Source: Mesorhizobium ciceri WSM4083 (GTDB lineage: Bacteria > Pseudomonadota > Alphaproteobacteria > Rhizobiales > Rhizobiaceae). Taken from it: a stretch of 64,000 nucleotides of DNA. Below the pieces are notes generated by a model. That model saw only the letters and a list, made by a program, of their open reading frames with translations. It was not told the DNA's origin and did no database searches. Location: the NCBI RefSeq assembly GCF_000519305.1, contig NZ_JAFG01000006.1:248001-312000 (forward strand), in the 5' to 3' direction. Positions 8,631 through 18,109 of the stretch are shown here, piece by piece (position 1 is the first letter of the stretch; each line of letters starts with the position of its first letter). Position numbers and translations under genes: made by a program.

Positions 8631-9809
8631 CTAGCCTTTTTGCGGATCTATAGCCACCGCTGAAATCGGCACGATCTCGATGCCGCGCTTCTTGGCCTCG
8701 ACCACCCAGGACGACACGGTATCGACCGTTAGGTCGAAGGCCGAACCGATGCCGACGGCAGTGCCTTTGGCCCGCGCGGTCGCCTCCAGGCTGTCGAGCT
8801 TCTTCAGGATTTCGCCGCGATCCTGCACGGCATCTATCGCCATGTCGCCGGCGACGAAGGGCACGCCGTCCTTCAGCGCCAGGTCCGGCGCCAGGCTGCG
8901 CGCCGACGAGCCGTCATCGATATAGGCGAGGCCGCGTTTGCCGAGCTCGGCCATGAACGGCTCCATCGCCGCGGGATCGGCGGAAAAGCGGGCGCCCATA
9001 TAGTTCATGACGCCGGTATAGTTGGTCGTCCGCGACAGCGCCCAGTGCAGGCTCTTCAGGTTCTCATCCGCGCTCGCCGCCACCGTCAGCGTGTTGCGTC
9101 CCGGATTTACCTTCGGATAATCGAACGGTTCGAGCGGCACCTGCATGACGATCTCGTGGCCGCTCTGCCTGGCTGCCTGCATCCACCGGCCGATGCTGTT
9201 GCCTTGCGGCGCGAAGGCCAGCGTCACTTCCGCCGGCAGCTTGGCGATGGCCGCCTGGGTGCCGGTCTGCGAAACCGAAAGCCCGCCGATGACGATCGCC
9301 ACGCGTGCGCCGCGCCCGCCCGACCAGGGCCGCGCATAGACGTCGAACGGCCGCCTGCCATCGGCGGCGCGCACCGGCAACGGCCCGGTCTCGCTGGCCT
9401 CGATCAACGCCTTGTCTGGAATATGCGCGATCTTCAGGTTCTGGCCGATGGTCGACGGATCGCGAATGACGATCGCTGCCTTGGGCGGCCCATCGCCCTC
9501 CTCCGTCTGCACATGGATGATCTGCGGCCCACCTGATCTGGCCGGCGCCTCCGGCTTCGGTGCCGCCGGCGCCAATGCGGACGGCGCGGCGGCAGGCTCG
9601 GCCGCCGCGGTCACTTTCGGCGTTGAAACGGCAACCTCTTGCGGCTTTCGAAACGGCTTTTCCCTGAGCGCGATCGCGCCGGAGACGCCTGCCACCGCCA
9701 GCACGGCCACTGTCGCCATGATCGCACCGCCGCTGAGCTTGCCGGCGGCGCGCGGCGGCCGGACTGCCTGTCCGAGCGGGCGTTCGATGTCCTTGCCGAT
9801 ATCAGCCAA
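8631..9809 (-). CDS. divergent polysaccharide deacetylase family protein (YibQ-like)
   Basis: 392 residues from a TTG start at 9809; the next ATG is at codon 31 and would remove the cytoplasmic tail. One membrane segment (about residues 28-48) is followed by a Pro/Ala-rich linker (60-95) and a periplasmic catalytic-like domain (about 165-390: RVAIVIGGLSVS, GHEIVMQVPLEP, YMGARFSAD). This fold is a divergent NodB-type deacetylase, formerly DUF610. Function is poorly defined; it usually sits beside EnvC-like and Ctp proteins, as here, suggesting work on the cell wall. TTG start is likely but not certain. Confidence 0.85.
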   Translation of the reverse strand: MADIGKDIERPLGQAVRPPRAAGKLSGGAIMATVAVLAVAGVSGAIALREKPFRKPQEVAVSTPKVTAAAEPAAAPSALAPAAPKPEAPARSGGPQIIHVQTEEGDGPPKAAIVIRDPSTIGQNLKIAHIPDKALIEASETGPLPVRAADGRRPFDVYARPWSGGRGARVAIVIGGLSVSQTGTQAAIAKLPAEVTLAFAPQGNSIGRWMQAARQSGHEIVMQVPLEPFDYPKVNPGRNTLTVAASADENLKSLHWALSRTTNYTGVMNYMGARFSADPAAMEPFMAELGKRGLAYIDDGSSARSLAPDLALKDGVPFVAGDMAIDAVQDRGEILKKLDSLEATARAKGTAVGIGSAFDLTVDTVSSWVVEAKKRGIEIVPISAVAIDPQKG

Positions 9810-9994
9810 GCCTAATCCCCGGGCGCATGGCTCCGAAGGCGAAGCCGCTTCGAAAAGACAGGCGCGAAATCATCAATCCCGGCGCACCCCGCGCCATGTC
9901 TTGGGAGCTTTGCCTCGCCCCCCCGAATCAAACTGCCGGAACCTTTCGGTCCCGGCAGCATCGCATTGCTTCCATCCGGCTCAAACAGAAAGAT

Positions 9995-10016
9995 GGAGCG
10001 GCGCGTGCGCCGCTCC
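9995..10016 (-). terminator. hairpin downstream of ctpA
   Basis: A perfect 10-bp inverted repeat (GGAGCGGCGC / GCGCCGCTCC) lies just after the ctpA stop on the minus strand. The bases after it (ATCTTTCTG) are only moderately T-rich. It could therefore be a weak intrinsic terminator or an mRNA-stabilising hairpin that partly separates ctpA from the YibQ-like gene. Confidence 0.55.
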
Positions 10017-10022
10017 AAATCC

Positions 10023-11351
10023 TTACTGGTTGAGAACCGCCTTTTGCGGATTGGGCGGGAAGGCCGGATCGGTCTTCTGGCCGCGCAGCAGCTGCTCGGC
10101 ATAGATGAGCTGCAGATCGTCCTTCGGATCCGGCGGCACATAGGCCGCCGAGCCCGAACCGGTCGTGCTCTCATCGGCGCCCTTGATATGGCCCTTGAGG
10201 TCGGATTCGCCGCGCGTCAGGTCCCTGCCCTGCAGTTCCGGCGGCAGCGGCTGGTCGACCTTGATGTCGGGCGTGATGCCCTTGCCCTGGATCGACTTGC
10301 CGGACGGCGTGTAATAGAGCGCCGTCGTCAGCCTGAGCGCACCATTCTCGCCGAGCGGAATGATGGTCTGCACCGAACCCTTGCCGAAGGACTGCGTGCC
10401 GACCACCGTGACGCGGCGCAGGTCCTGCAGCGCGCCGGCGACGATTTCCGACGCACTGGCCGAACCGCCATTGACCAGGACAATCATCGGCTTGCCGTTG
10501 ATGTCGTCGACCTGCTTGGGCTTGGCGTCGAAGCGGGTGACGTCCTTGGGGTCGCGGCCGCGCGTCGAGACGATTTCGCCGCGGTTGAGGAAGGCATCGG
10601 ACACGCTCACCGCCTGGTCGAGCAGGCCACCTGGATTGAGGCGGAGATCCAGAACGTAGCCCTTCAGCTTGTCGTCGGGAATCTGCTTCTTGATGGTGTC
10701 GATGGCGTTCTCGAGGTCGTCATAGGTCTTTTCGGTGAAGGAGGTGATCTTCATGTAGCCGATGTCGTTCTCGACCCGGAACTTGACCGCCTTGACCTTG
10801 ATGATGTCGCGCACGACCGTCAGTTCGATCGGCTTGTCGGCGCCCTGGCGCAGGATGGTCAGCTTGATCGGCGTGTTGACCAGGCCGCGCATCTTGTCGA
10901 CCGCGTCGTTGAGGGTCAGGCCGCGAACCTCTTCGCCGTCGATCTTGGCGATGTAGTCGCCGGCCAGCACGCCTGCCTTGGCGGCCGGCGTGTCGTCGAT
11001 CGGCGTGATCACCTTGACCAGATCGTTCTCCATGGTGACCTCGATGCCGAGGCCGCCGAACTCGCCCTTGGTCTGGACGCGCATATCCTGCGCCTGCTCG
11101 GCATTCATGTAGGAGGAATGCGGGTCAAGCGAGGCCAGCATGCCGTTGATGGCATTCTCGACCAGCGACTTGTCGTCGGGCGGTGTCACATACTGCGCCC
11201 GCACCCGCTCGAAGATATCGCCGAAGATTGCCAGTTGCTTGTAGGTTTCCGACCCTGCAGCGTTCGCCGCCGAGCCGGGTGCGCCATAGACCAGGCTCAT
11301 GGCGGACGCGCCCATCAGCGCACCGGCAAACAGAAGCGACAGTTTCCGCAT
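10023..11351 (-). CDS. ctpA: carboxy-terminal processing protease (S41)
   Basis: 442 residues with an N-terminal signal sequence (MRKLSLLFAGALMGASA), a PDZ domain (about 95-170, including GGLGIEVTMEND) and the S41 catalytic domain. The serine lies in GGSASASEIVAGAL and the lysine in GTQSFGKGSVQT, forming the Ser/Lys dyad. It is a periplasmic protease that trims C-termini of envelope proteins. The gene begins 3 bases after the EnvC-like gene ends, so the two are one operon. In related bacteria CtpA-type proteases control peptidoglycan hydrolases; the link to its neighbour is inferred. Confidence 0.95.
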   Translation of the reverse strand: MRKLSLLFAGALMGASAMSLVYGAPGSAANAAGSETYKQLAIFGDIFERVRAQYVTPPDDKSLVENAINGMLASLDPHSSYMNAEQAQDMRVQTKGEFGGLGIEVTMENDLVKVITPIDDTPAAKAGVLAGDYIAKIDGEEVRGLTLNDAVDKMRGLVNTPIKLTILRQGADKPIELTVVRDIIKVKAVKFRVENDIGYMKITSFTEKTYDDLENAIDTIKKQIPDDKLKGYVLDLRLNPGGLLDQAVSVSDAFLNRGEIVSTRGRDPKDVTRFDAKPKQVDDINGKPMIVLVNGGSASASEIVAGALQDLRRVTVVGTQSFGKGSVQTIIPLGENGALRLTTALYYTPSGKSIQGKGITPDIKVDQPLPPELQGRDLTRGESDLKGHIKGADESTTGSGSAAYVPPDPKDDLQLIYAEQLLRGQKTDPAFPPNPQKAVLNQ

Positions 11352-11354
11352 TAT

Positions 11355-12692
11355 TCACGTCCTTCCAGAAAAACGGTCCGCCCACCATGGGGCCGGATCG
11401 ACGGGTTTTCCATCCTTGCGGAACTCGACATAGAGTTCCGGCGTGGCATTTCCATTCTTCGAAACCGAGGTGCTCGCCACCCGGGCCTCTCCCATCGCAC
11501 CGATCGGCTCTCCTGCAAGCACTGATTGACCGGTCGCGACGCTGATTCTGCTCATCCCCGCCAAAACGACATGATAGCCGTCGCCTGCGTTCAGGATCAA
11601 GAGTTGACCATAAGAGCGAAACGGCCCCGCATAAAGCACATTTCCATCCGCCGGCGCGGTAACGATGGCTCCCGATTGTGTCGCAACCATGTCGCCAAGC
11701 ATCACCGCACCGTTACCGTCATCGGCGCCGAATCGCCGCTTGATACGGCCGGTCACCGGCAGCGCGATCTGTCCCTGAAGGGCCGAAAAGGGCACCGCGG
11801 CGGCAAGTTGGTTGCTTTCGGGAACGGGCAGCGACGCCAGTTCCGCCGGCACCGATGTGTTGTCGCCGCCCGCCGTCTTCTGCTCGGCGGCCTTGGCCGC
11901 ATCGGCGGCCTTGCGGCTCTTGTCGGCCTGCGCTTCGAGCGACGCGATCAACTCCTTCAGGCTGCCGGCCTTGGCCGCCAGCGCTTCGGATCGCTGCTTT
12001 TCGGCGGCCATTTGCGTCTGCGTGTCGGCTTCGAGCTTCTGCTTGGCCTCCAGCAGCATGCCGAGCCGCTTCTTTTCCGCCGTCTGGTCGCCGACCGCCG
12101 CCGTCAGCCGCGCCCGTTCGGCCTCGATCGACGCCGTGATCCTGGTCTGTTCCTTGAGATCCGCAAGCAGGCTATCGGTCTGCTGGCGCAGTTCCGGCAC
12201 CACCGCGCCGAGCAGGATGGCGCTGCGCACCGACGACAGCGCGTCCTCGGGCTTGACCAGGATCGCCGGCGGCGGGTTGAGGCCCATGCGCTGCAGCGCG
12301 CCCAGCACTTCGGCCAGAACGTCGCGCCGCGCCATCAGCGAGGCGCGGAGCTTCTGCTCCTGGCCTTTCAGCCCTTCCAGCCTGGCGCCGATGTCTTCGA
12401 TGTCCTGCCCGAGCTTCTGCTCGGTCATCGCCGACTGGATCAATGCGGCGGTGATCGAGGCATGATCCTTCTTGATCGTCGCGATGTCGGCGGAGAGCTT
12501 GGCCAATCGTTCCGACGACAGCGTGATCTCCTTCGAGACCCGTTCGTATTCGGCGCGGCTCTGATCCGGATCGGGAGCCATGTCGAGCGTGTTTTCCGCC
12601 CGTCCCGTATGCAGCGACAGCACAAGCACCGCTGCCGCGATGCCGCAGCGCGCGCGCCAGGAGCCCGTTCTTGATTTTCTGTCTTCAGACAT
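11355..12692 (-). CDS. EnvC-like murein hydrolase activator (degenerate M23/LytM)
   Basis: 445 residues: a signal segment (about 13-32), a long coiled coil (about 40-270, rich in Glu, Gln, Lys and Ala) and a C-terminal LytM domain (about 310-440). The zinc ligands of active M23 peptidases are missing. The usual HLHFE motif reads ELYVEFRKDG, and the HxxxD element is replaced around GDMVATQSG. This is the pattern of EnvC/NlpD activators, which switch on amidases during septum splitting rather than cut themselves. Directly upstream of ctpA with a 3-base gap. Confidence 0.88.
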   Translation of the reverse strand: MSEDRKSRTGSWRARCGIAAAVLVLSLHTGRAENTLDMAPDPDQSRAEYERVSKEITLSSERLAKLSADIATIKKDHASITAALIQSAMTEQKLGQDIEDIGARLEGLKGQEQKLRASLMARRDVLAEVLGALQRMGLNPPPAILVKPEDALSSVRSAILLGAVVPELRQQTDSLLADLKEQTRITASIEAERARLTAAVGDQTAEKKRLGMLLEAKQKLEADTQTQMAAEKQRSEALAAKAGSLKELIASLEAQADKSRKAADAAKAAEQKTAGGDNTSVPAELASLPVPESNQLAAAVPFSALQGQIALPVTGRIKRRFGADDGNGAVMLGDMVATQSGAIVTAPADGNVLYAGPFRSYGQLLILNAGDGYHVVLAGMSRISVATGQSVLAGEPIGAMGEARVASTSVSKNGNATPELYVEFRKDGKPVDPAPWWADRFSGRT

Positions 12693-12816
12693 TGAAGCCC
12701 GACTCTATGCGTGGCTTCGTTAACGAACAATCAACCATGTTCCAAACGACCCGCTCGATGCAATGTTACGTCGGCATTGGGGCGGAAATCCGGGTGTGTC
12801 GCACCAATTCACCGGT

Positions 12817-13299
12817 TTACGAGCGATGGTAGGGATGTCCCGAAAGGATGGTGGCCACCCGATAGAGCTGCTCTCCCAGCATCACGCGCACCAGTTGATG
12901 CGGCCATGTCAGCAAGCCGAACGACATCACCAGTTCGGCCTGGTCGCGCAGCGACTGATCGTGGCCGTCGGCGCCGCCGATGGCGATGACCAGCGCCTTG
13001 CGGCCACCGTCACGCAGCAGGCCGAGGCGCCCGGCGAAATCTTCCGAGGAAAAGCTTTTGCCGCGTTCGTCCAGCAGGATCAAAGCGGTGCCGGGCTGCA
13101 ACTGCGTCTGCAGTTTCTGGCCTTCCTCACGCCGGCGCTCGTTGGCGGTCTGGCTGCGCCCCTCGGCAATCTCGGCAATGCCGCCAAATTCAAGCCCCAC
13201 GGCCGGACCGCTCTTGGCGAAGCGCTCGAAATAGCGGTCGGCAAGCAGCTTTTCGGGGCCGGCTTTCATCCGGCCCACGGCATGAACTGATATCTTCAT
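12817..13299 (-). CDS. rlmH: 23S rRNA pseudouridine-1915 N3-methyltransferase
   Basis: 160 residues of the SPOUT family. The segments ILLDERGKSFSSEDFA and IGGADGHD (SAM-binding knot) and the C-terminal MLGEQLYRVATILSGHPYHR are the classic RlmH signature. It methylates pseudouridine 1915 in helix 69 of 23S rRNA on the assembled ribosome. It follows rsfS by 27 bp in the same direction, a widely conserved pair. Length is normal. Confidence 0.97.
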   Translation of the reverse strand: MKISVHAVGRMKAGPEKLLADRYFERFAKSGPAVGLEFGGIAEIAEGRSQTANERRREEGQKLQTQLQPGTALILLDERGKSFSSEDFAGRLGLLRDGGRKALVIAIGGADGHDQSLRDQAELVMSFGLLTWPHQLVRVMLGEQLYRVATILSGHPYHRS

Positions 13300-13326
13300 C
13301 CTCGCCTTGTAAGCCGCGCGAACGAC

Positions 13327-13704
13327 TTAGTGGAGCGTTTCTTCCTCGAGGTCCGGCGCCTGCCACATCTTTTCGAGATTGTAGAATTCGCGGACTTCGG
13401 GGCGGAAGACATGGACGATGATGTCGCCAGAATCGATCAGGACCCAGTCGGCGCCGGACAGCCCCTCGACGCGCGCGGTGCCGAGACCGGCATCCTTGAT
13501 CGCTTTGAGAAGATGATCGGCGACAGCCGCGACATGACGGTGCGATCGGCCCGAAGCGACGACCATGTAGTCGCCTAGGCTCGATTTCCCCTGGATGTCG
13601 ATGGAGACAATGTTTTCGGCCTTGGAGTCTTCCAGACTGGCAAGGACTGTCTTGATGGCGCGGGACACGGCGTCGTCTACGCTGATCCTGGCCGGCGAAG
13701 GCAT
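13327..13704 (-). CDS. rsfS: ribosomal silencing factor
   Basis: 125 residues from the ATG at 13704 (MPSPARISVDDA), which has GAAGG 8 bases upstream. A reading to 13794 exists but extends beyond the family length. Family features: KAENIVSIDIQGKSSLGDYMVVASG, a His-rich HRHVAAVADHL turn, and the C-terminal WVLIDSGDIIVHVFRPEVREFYNLEKMW. RsfS binds L14 and blocks subunit joining during starvation. In many bacteria nadD is directly upstream; here an MFS gene and mscS separate them. Confidence 0.95.
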   Translation of the reverse strand: MPSPARISVDDAVSRAIKTVLASLEDSKAENIVSIDIQGKSSLGDYMVVASGRSHRHVAAVADHLLKAIKDAGLGTARVEGLSGADWVLIDSGDIIVHVFRPEVREFYNLEKMWQAPDLEEETLH

Positions 13705-13946
13705 GATATCGGCCTTCTTCCGCAGTGCTGTTCTCAGTGTATTTCCTTTCGCAGCAAGAACAACCAAATCACCCCTTGAAGCAGGTGACACCACTTAGAT
13801 AGGCAGAGTTCCCTGACAGTTTCAAGACGGGACCCTGCCTCGCACGAACGTATTGTCGCTGCTGTGGTTCCGCCGCACACCGGAAAAGATCGGAACCCTC
13901 GCCGTCGGCATGGGTTATCGGCTCACCGACCAACCGGATTTCCCTT

Positions 13947-14798
13947 ATGCCGATCGACCCGCAAAACGCCTTCCTCAGCGTCCAGGCTGGCCTTGCCCAA
14001 CTGAGCACGCTGATTGTTTCGTATTCCTTCTCGGCCATCGGTGCCGTTATCCTCTTGATTGTCGGCTATATCGTCGCCGGCCTTGCCGAACGTTCGATCT
14101 TTGCCGGTCTCGGCCATATCCATGGTTTCGACGCGACGTTGCGGCATTTCTTCTCCAAGATCGTCCGCTACGCCATCCTGATCCTCGTCACCATCATGGT
14201 GCTCGGCCAGTTCGGCGTGCAGACGGCCTCGATAATTGCCGCGATCGGTGCCATTGGCCTCGCCATCGGCCTGGCGTTGCAAGGCACGCTGCAGAACATC
14301 GCCGCAGGCATCATGCTTCTGGCGCTGCGGCCGTTTCGCATCGGCGAGTCCGTCGAGGTCGGTTCGATTGCCGGTACGATCGAGGAGATCGGCCTGTTCG
14401 CGACCAGGCTCAGGACGGCCGACGGGGTCTACATATTGGCGCCCAACTCGACGCTGTGGAACCAGCCGGTGCGCAACTTTTCGCGCAACGGCGTGCGCCG
14501 CAGCGACATCGCGCTCAGCATCGGCTCCTGGAACGACATCGACAGGGCGCAGAAAACCTTGCTTGCCATTGCCGCGGCCGAACGGCGAGTGAAACGTGAG
14601 CCGGCACCGATCGCTTTCGTCTCGACATTGGGCGACAGCACTGTTTCGATTGCCTTGCGCTATTGGACATCGTCGGCGGACTTCTTCGCCACCCAGACCG
14701 ATCTCACCAAGCGCGCCAAACAGGAATTCGATAGCGAAGGCATATCGATCCCGCTGCCGCCGCCGGAAGCGCCCCAACCCGAAGCCCGCCGGCAATAA
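13947..14798 (+). CDS. small-conductance mechanosensitive channel (MscS family)
   Basis: 283 residues, near the size of E. coli MscS. There are three transmembrane segments: about 25-48, 70-92, and the pore-lining TM3 (about 95-128, Gly/Ala-rich AIGAIGLAIGLALQGTLQN). A beta domain follows (PFRIGESVEVGSIAGTIEEIGL) and then an alpha/beta cage. It opens under membrane tension to release osmolytes. It is on the plus strand between two minus-strand genes, so it breaks the housekeeping run. The Pro-rich C-terminus is variable. Confidence 0.93.
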   Translation: MPIDPQNAFLSVQAGLAQLSTLIVSYSFSAIGAVILLIVGYIVAGLAERSIFAGLGHIHGFDATLRHFFSKIVRYAILILVTIMVLGQFGVQTASIIAAIGAIGLAIGLALQGTLQNIAAGIMLLALRPFRIGESVEVGSIAGTIEEIGLFATRLRTADGVYILAPNSTLWNQPVRNFSRNGVRRSDIALSIGSWNDIDRAQKTLLAIAAAERRVKREPAPIAFVSTLGDSTVSIALRYWTSSADFFATQTDLTKRAKQEFDSEGISIPLPPPEAPQPEARRQ

Positions 14799-14807
14799 TC
14801 GGTTGGC

Positions 14808-16091
14808 TCAGTGCCGGCCCTCATCGTCCGGTGCGAAGGCAAGTTCGACCGGCAAAGGCGCCTGCGCCGTCATCGGTGCGAAACTGCCGGTTTCACCGAC
14901 CGGGACCGCACGCGTCGTGAACACACGCAAAAGCACGAACAGGCAGAAGGCTGCGGCGATGAGAACAGCCACATAGATGAAAGCCTGCGTGCCGAAGACG
15001 GCCGACAGCGCCGTCACAATGCCGGGCACGACGAAACCCGACAGCGACCAGGCAAACAGAAGCGAACTGGACAGCGCCACCATGTCGTCCTTGCCGGCGC
15101 GGTCGGCGGCATGTGCGCTGGCCAGCGAATAGATCGATTCCGAGGCGCCGTCCCACACGATGTAGATCACCACCAGCGCGGCCAACGTGCCGCCATCGAA
15201 CCCGAGCGCAAACAGGCCGGCAACCATGGCGAGCGCGGATGCGGCGATCAGCACATAGCGGCGGTCGGTTCGGTCGGAAATCCAGCCAAGCGGGATCTGC
15301 AGGATCAGCGTGCCGAGAGGCATCGCCGAAAGCAGCAGCGCCACATCGGCCTGGCTGTAGCCCTTGGCCGTGGCGTGGATCGGCGCGAAGCCCGCAATCG
15401 ACATCGACAGGCCGCCGACGGCAAGCATGCCGGCGACGCCGACCGGTGAAACCCGCCAGGCACGGCGCAGCGCCACCGAGGCCGCCTGCGGTGCCGGCGG
15501 CTGGGCAAGTCGGGTCATCCCGACGGGAAGGATCGATAGCGCCGTGAAGGCGATGCCGATCAGCGGCGCATCCGCTGTCCTGATATCGACCAGCGCCAGC
15601 GTCGCGTAGCCGACGCCGAGCCCGGCGACATAGGCAACGTAGAAGAAAGCCATCACCCGGCCGCGGATGGCGTTGGCAACGGCATCGTTGAGCCAGCTCT
15701 GCGCGACGATGAACAGGCCGCAGATGGCAAAGCCGTAGAGCGCGCGGGCGGCAATCCACAGCAGCGGATGGACCCCGGCGCCGACAGCGGCGTTGGCCAG
15801 TGCGATCAGCGCCGATAGCACCATGAAGGCACGGGCATGGCCGACCCTTCGCACCAGCGGTCCGGTCAGGATGCAGCCGGCGAGGCCGCCGGCCGAAAGT
15901 CCGGTGATGATCAGCCCGGCCCAGGTCGGATCGAAACCCTCGGCGCCGAGCCGGACCGGGATATAGGCAAACATCAGCCCGTTGCCGACGGCAATCAGCG
16001 CCATCGACACGATGACGCTGGCAATCGCGATCAGCGGTGTGGGCTCGGCGCCCTGCTCGGCTTCGCTGCGGGTTTTCCTGGGAATCGACAT
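14808..16091 (-). CDS. MFS transporter (YcaD-like)
   Basis: 427 residues with twelve predicted hydrophobic segments, a major facilitator pattern. The loop 2-3 region (GPLVRRVGHAR) and loop 8-9 region (LGWISDRTDRRYV) match MFS signature A. A YcaD/multidrug-type assignment is suggested by the overall order of segments, but the substrate is unknown. It starts 69 bp after nadD on the same strand and ends 10 bp from the convergent mscS gene. Together with mscS it separates nadD from rsfS, which usually adjoin, so it looks like a lineage-specific insertion. Confidence 0.85.
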   Translation of the reverse strand: MSIPRKTRSEAEQGAEPTPLIAIASVIVSMALIAVGNGLMFAYIPVRLGAEGFDPTWAGLIITGLSAGGLAGCILTGPLVRRVGHARAFMVLSALIALANAAVGAGVHPLLWIAARALYGFAICGLFIVAQSWLNDAVANAIRGRVMAFFYVAYVAGLGVGYATLALVDIRTADAPLIGIAFTALSILPVGMTRLAQPPAPQAASVALRRAWRVSPVGVAGMLAVGGLSMSIAGFAPIHATAKGYSQADVALLLSAMPLGTLILQIPLGWISDRTDRRYVLIAASALAMVAGLFALGFDGGTLAALVVIYIVWDGASESIYSLASAHAADRAGKDDMVALSSSLLFAWSLSGFVVPGIVTALSAVFGTQAFIYVAVLIAAAFCLFVLLRVFTTRAVPVGETGSFAPMTAQAPLPVELAFAPDDEGRH

Positions 16092-16159
16092 GCCTGCTCA
16101 GGATTGCCCATGAAACGGGCAAAGGGAGCGATAAAAGCGACATAACCGGGCGGCCGGGC

Positions 16160-16792
16160 TCACCCCTTCGCCAGCTTGCGGATCGCGCTCGACGACAGCG
16201 ACGAGCGCGGGCCGTGGATGAAGGTCCAGGCCGGCGCCTTCATGCGAGCAAGCCGCGGCGCATCGCCCTCGTCGATGCGGGCATAGTCGAAGGTCTTGGC
16301 GACGACCGAGGACAGGAACGACAGCGTCGCGCCCGGGCGGTCGATGACGGCGATCGGGAAGGTCATGACGATCTCGCGCCAGCGCTGCCAGCGATGGAAA
16401 TCGCGCAAACTATCCGCACCCATGATCCAGACGAACTCGACCCCGGGATTGCGCGCCTTGACCAGGGCCAGCGTGTCGGCGGTGTAGCGGACATGATAGG
16501 CGGCTTCAAAAGCGGTGACCTTGATCTTCGGGTTCTTGGCGATCTGCTCCGACAACTGCAGCCGTTCGCCCAGCGGCGCCAACTCCCTGGTGTTCTTCAG
16601 CGGATTGCCCGGCGTCACCATCCACCACAGCTGGTCGAGCGCCAGGCGTCTGAGCGCAATCTCTGCGACCAGCGCATGGCCGGCATGCGGCGGATTGAAC
16701 GAGCCGCCGAACAAGCCGACAGCGAGGCCTTTTTCGGCGTGCGGCATCTTCAGGTAACGGGAGGGTACCGCCGGTTCGGAAGATGCCAGCAT
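16160..16792 (-). CDS. nadD: nicotinate-nucleotide adenylyltransferase
   Basis: 210 residues. GLFGGSFNPPHAGHA (residues 25-39) is the nucleotidyl-transferase HxGH motif, and SSLSSSAIRKL near the C-terminus is the ISxSxxR motif. It makes deamido-NAD from nicotinate mononucleotide. Start choice between ATG at 16792 and ATG at 16747 (MPHAEKG) is unsure, as neither has a strong ribosome site. It lies 27 bp after proA in the cluster obgE-proB-proA-nadD. Confidence 0.95.
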   Translation of the reverse strand: MLASSEPAVPSRYLKMPHAEKGLAVGLFGGSFNPPHAGHALVAEIALRRLALDQLWWMVTPGNPLKNTRELAPLGERLQLSEQIAKNPKIKVTAFEAAYHVRYTADTLALVKARNPGVEFVWIMGADSLRDFHRWQRWREIVMTFPIAVIDRPGATLSFLSSVVAKTFDYARIDEGDAPRLARMKAPAWTFIHGPRSSLSSSAIRKLAKG

Positions 16793-16819
16793 TGCCTCAG
16801 GCTCTGACGACGAAAAGCT

Positions 16820-18106
16820 TCAAGGTCTCACCTGTCCCGAGCCGCGCACGCGGTATTTGAACGAAGTCAGCTGCTCGACGCCGACCGGTCCGCGCGCATG
16901 CATCTTGCCGGTGGCGATGCCGATCTCGGCGCCCATGCCGAACTCGCCGCCATCGGCGAACTGCGTCGAGGCGTTGTGAAGCAGGATCGCCGAATCTATC
17001 TCGTTGAAGAATTTTTCGACGGTTTGCGCATCCTCGGCGACGATCGCTTCGGTGTGATGTGAGGAGAAATTCTCGATGTGGTCGATCGCACCACCGATAC
17101 CGTCGACCAGTTTTACCGCGATGATGGCATCGAGATATTCGGTGATCCAGTCGGCATCGGTCGCCGGTTTGGCGTCGAAAAACACTTTCAGCACCTCGGC
17201 ATCGGCATGGATTTCGCAGCCGGCCGCGCGCAGTGCGTCGAGGATCGGCACCAGATGCGTGGAGGCAACCGCCCGGTCGACCAGCAGCGTCTCGGCGGCA
17301 CCGCAGACGCCGGTGCGCCGCATCTTGGCGTTGACGGCGATCCTGACAGCCATGTCGAGATCGGCGGAACGGTCGATGTAGAGATGGCAGATGCCTTCGA
17401 GATGCGCGAAGACCGGCACCCGCGCCTCGTTCTGCACACGCCCGACGAGGCTTTTGCCGCCGCGCGGGATAATGACGTCAAGCGTACCGCCTAAGCCTTT
17501 CAGCATCTCGCCGACGGCGGCGCGGTCGGTGGTCGGTACCAGCTGGATGGCGTCTTCGGGCAGGCCGGCTTGCTTCAGCCCTTCGACCAGGCAGGCATGG
17601 ATTGCGACGGAGGAATTGAGCGAATCCGAGCCGCCGCGCAGGATCACCGGATTGCCGGCCTTGAGGCACAGCGCACCGGCATCGGCGGTTACGTTCGGGC
17701 GGCTCTCATAGATGACGCCGACGACGCCGAGCGGCGTGCGCACGCGCTCGATATGCAGGCCGTTCGGCCTGTCCCATTGCGCCATCACATCGCCGACCGG
17801 ATCGCGCAGGGCAGCGATTTCCCTGATGCCGTCGGCCATGGCGCGAATGCGCGCCGGATCGAGCTTCAGCCGGTCCATCAAGGAGGCGGAAAGCCCGGAT
17901 TCATGACCATTCGAAACATCGATGGCGTTGGCGTCGAGAATGTCCCGCTCACGGGCGACGATCGCCTCGGCCATGGCGAGGAGTGAAGCATTCTTGGCGG
18001 CGGTCGCGGCGATGGCCAGCGGTCGGGCGGCAGCGCGGGCGCGCCGGCCGATATCGGCCATCGTTGCTACAGTATCATCCCCGGATTTTTCATGCAGTTT
18101 CAGCAT
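16820..18106 (-). CDS. proA: gamma-glutamyl phosphate reductase
   Basis: 428 residues of the ALDH superfamily. The catalytic Cys is in [13 protein letters not shown] (about residue 267), and the segments [20 protein letters not shown] and LRGGSDS match ProA. It reduces gamma-glutamyl phosphate to glutamate semialdehyde, the second step of proline synthesis. ATG at 18106 is preceded by GGAGGATGAGCC; the proB stop lies inside that stretch, so the genes are translationally coupled. Length is normal. Confidence 0.97.
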   Translation of the reverse strand: MLKLHEKSGDDTVATMADIGRRARAAARPLAIAATAAKNASLLAMAEAIVARERDILDANAIDVSNGHESGLSASLMDRLKLDPARIRAMADGIREIAALRDPVGDVMAQWDRPNGLHIERVRTPLGVVGVIYESRPNVTADAGALCLKAGNPVILRGGSDSLNSSVAIHACLVEGLKQAGLPEDAIQLVPTTDRAAVGEMLKGLGGTLDVIIPRGGKSLVGRVQNEARVPVFAHLEGICHLYIDRSADLDMAVRIAVNAKMRRTGVCGAAETLLVDRAVASTHLVPILDALRAAGCEIHADAEVLKVFFDAKPATDADWITEYLDAIIAVKLVDGIGGAIDHIENFSSHHTEAIVAEDAQTVEKFFNEIDSAILLHNASTQFADGGEFGMGAEIGIATGKMHARGPVGVEQLTSFKYRVRGSGQVRP

Positions 18107-18109
18107 GGC

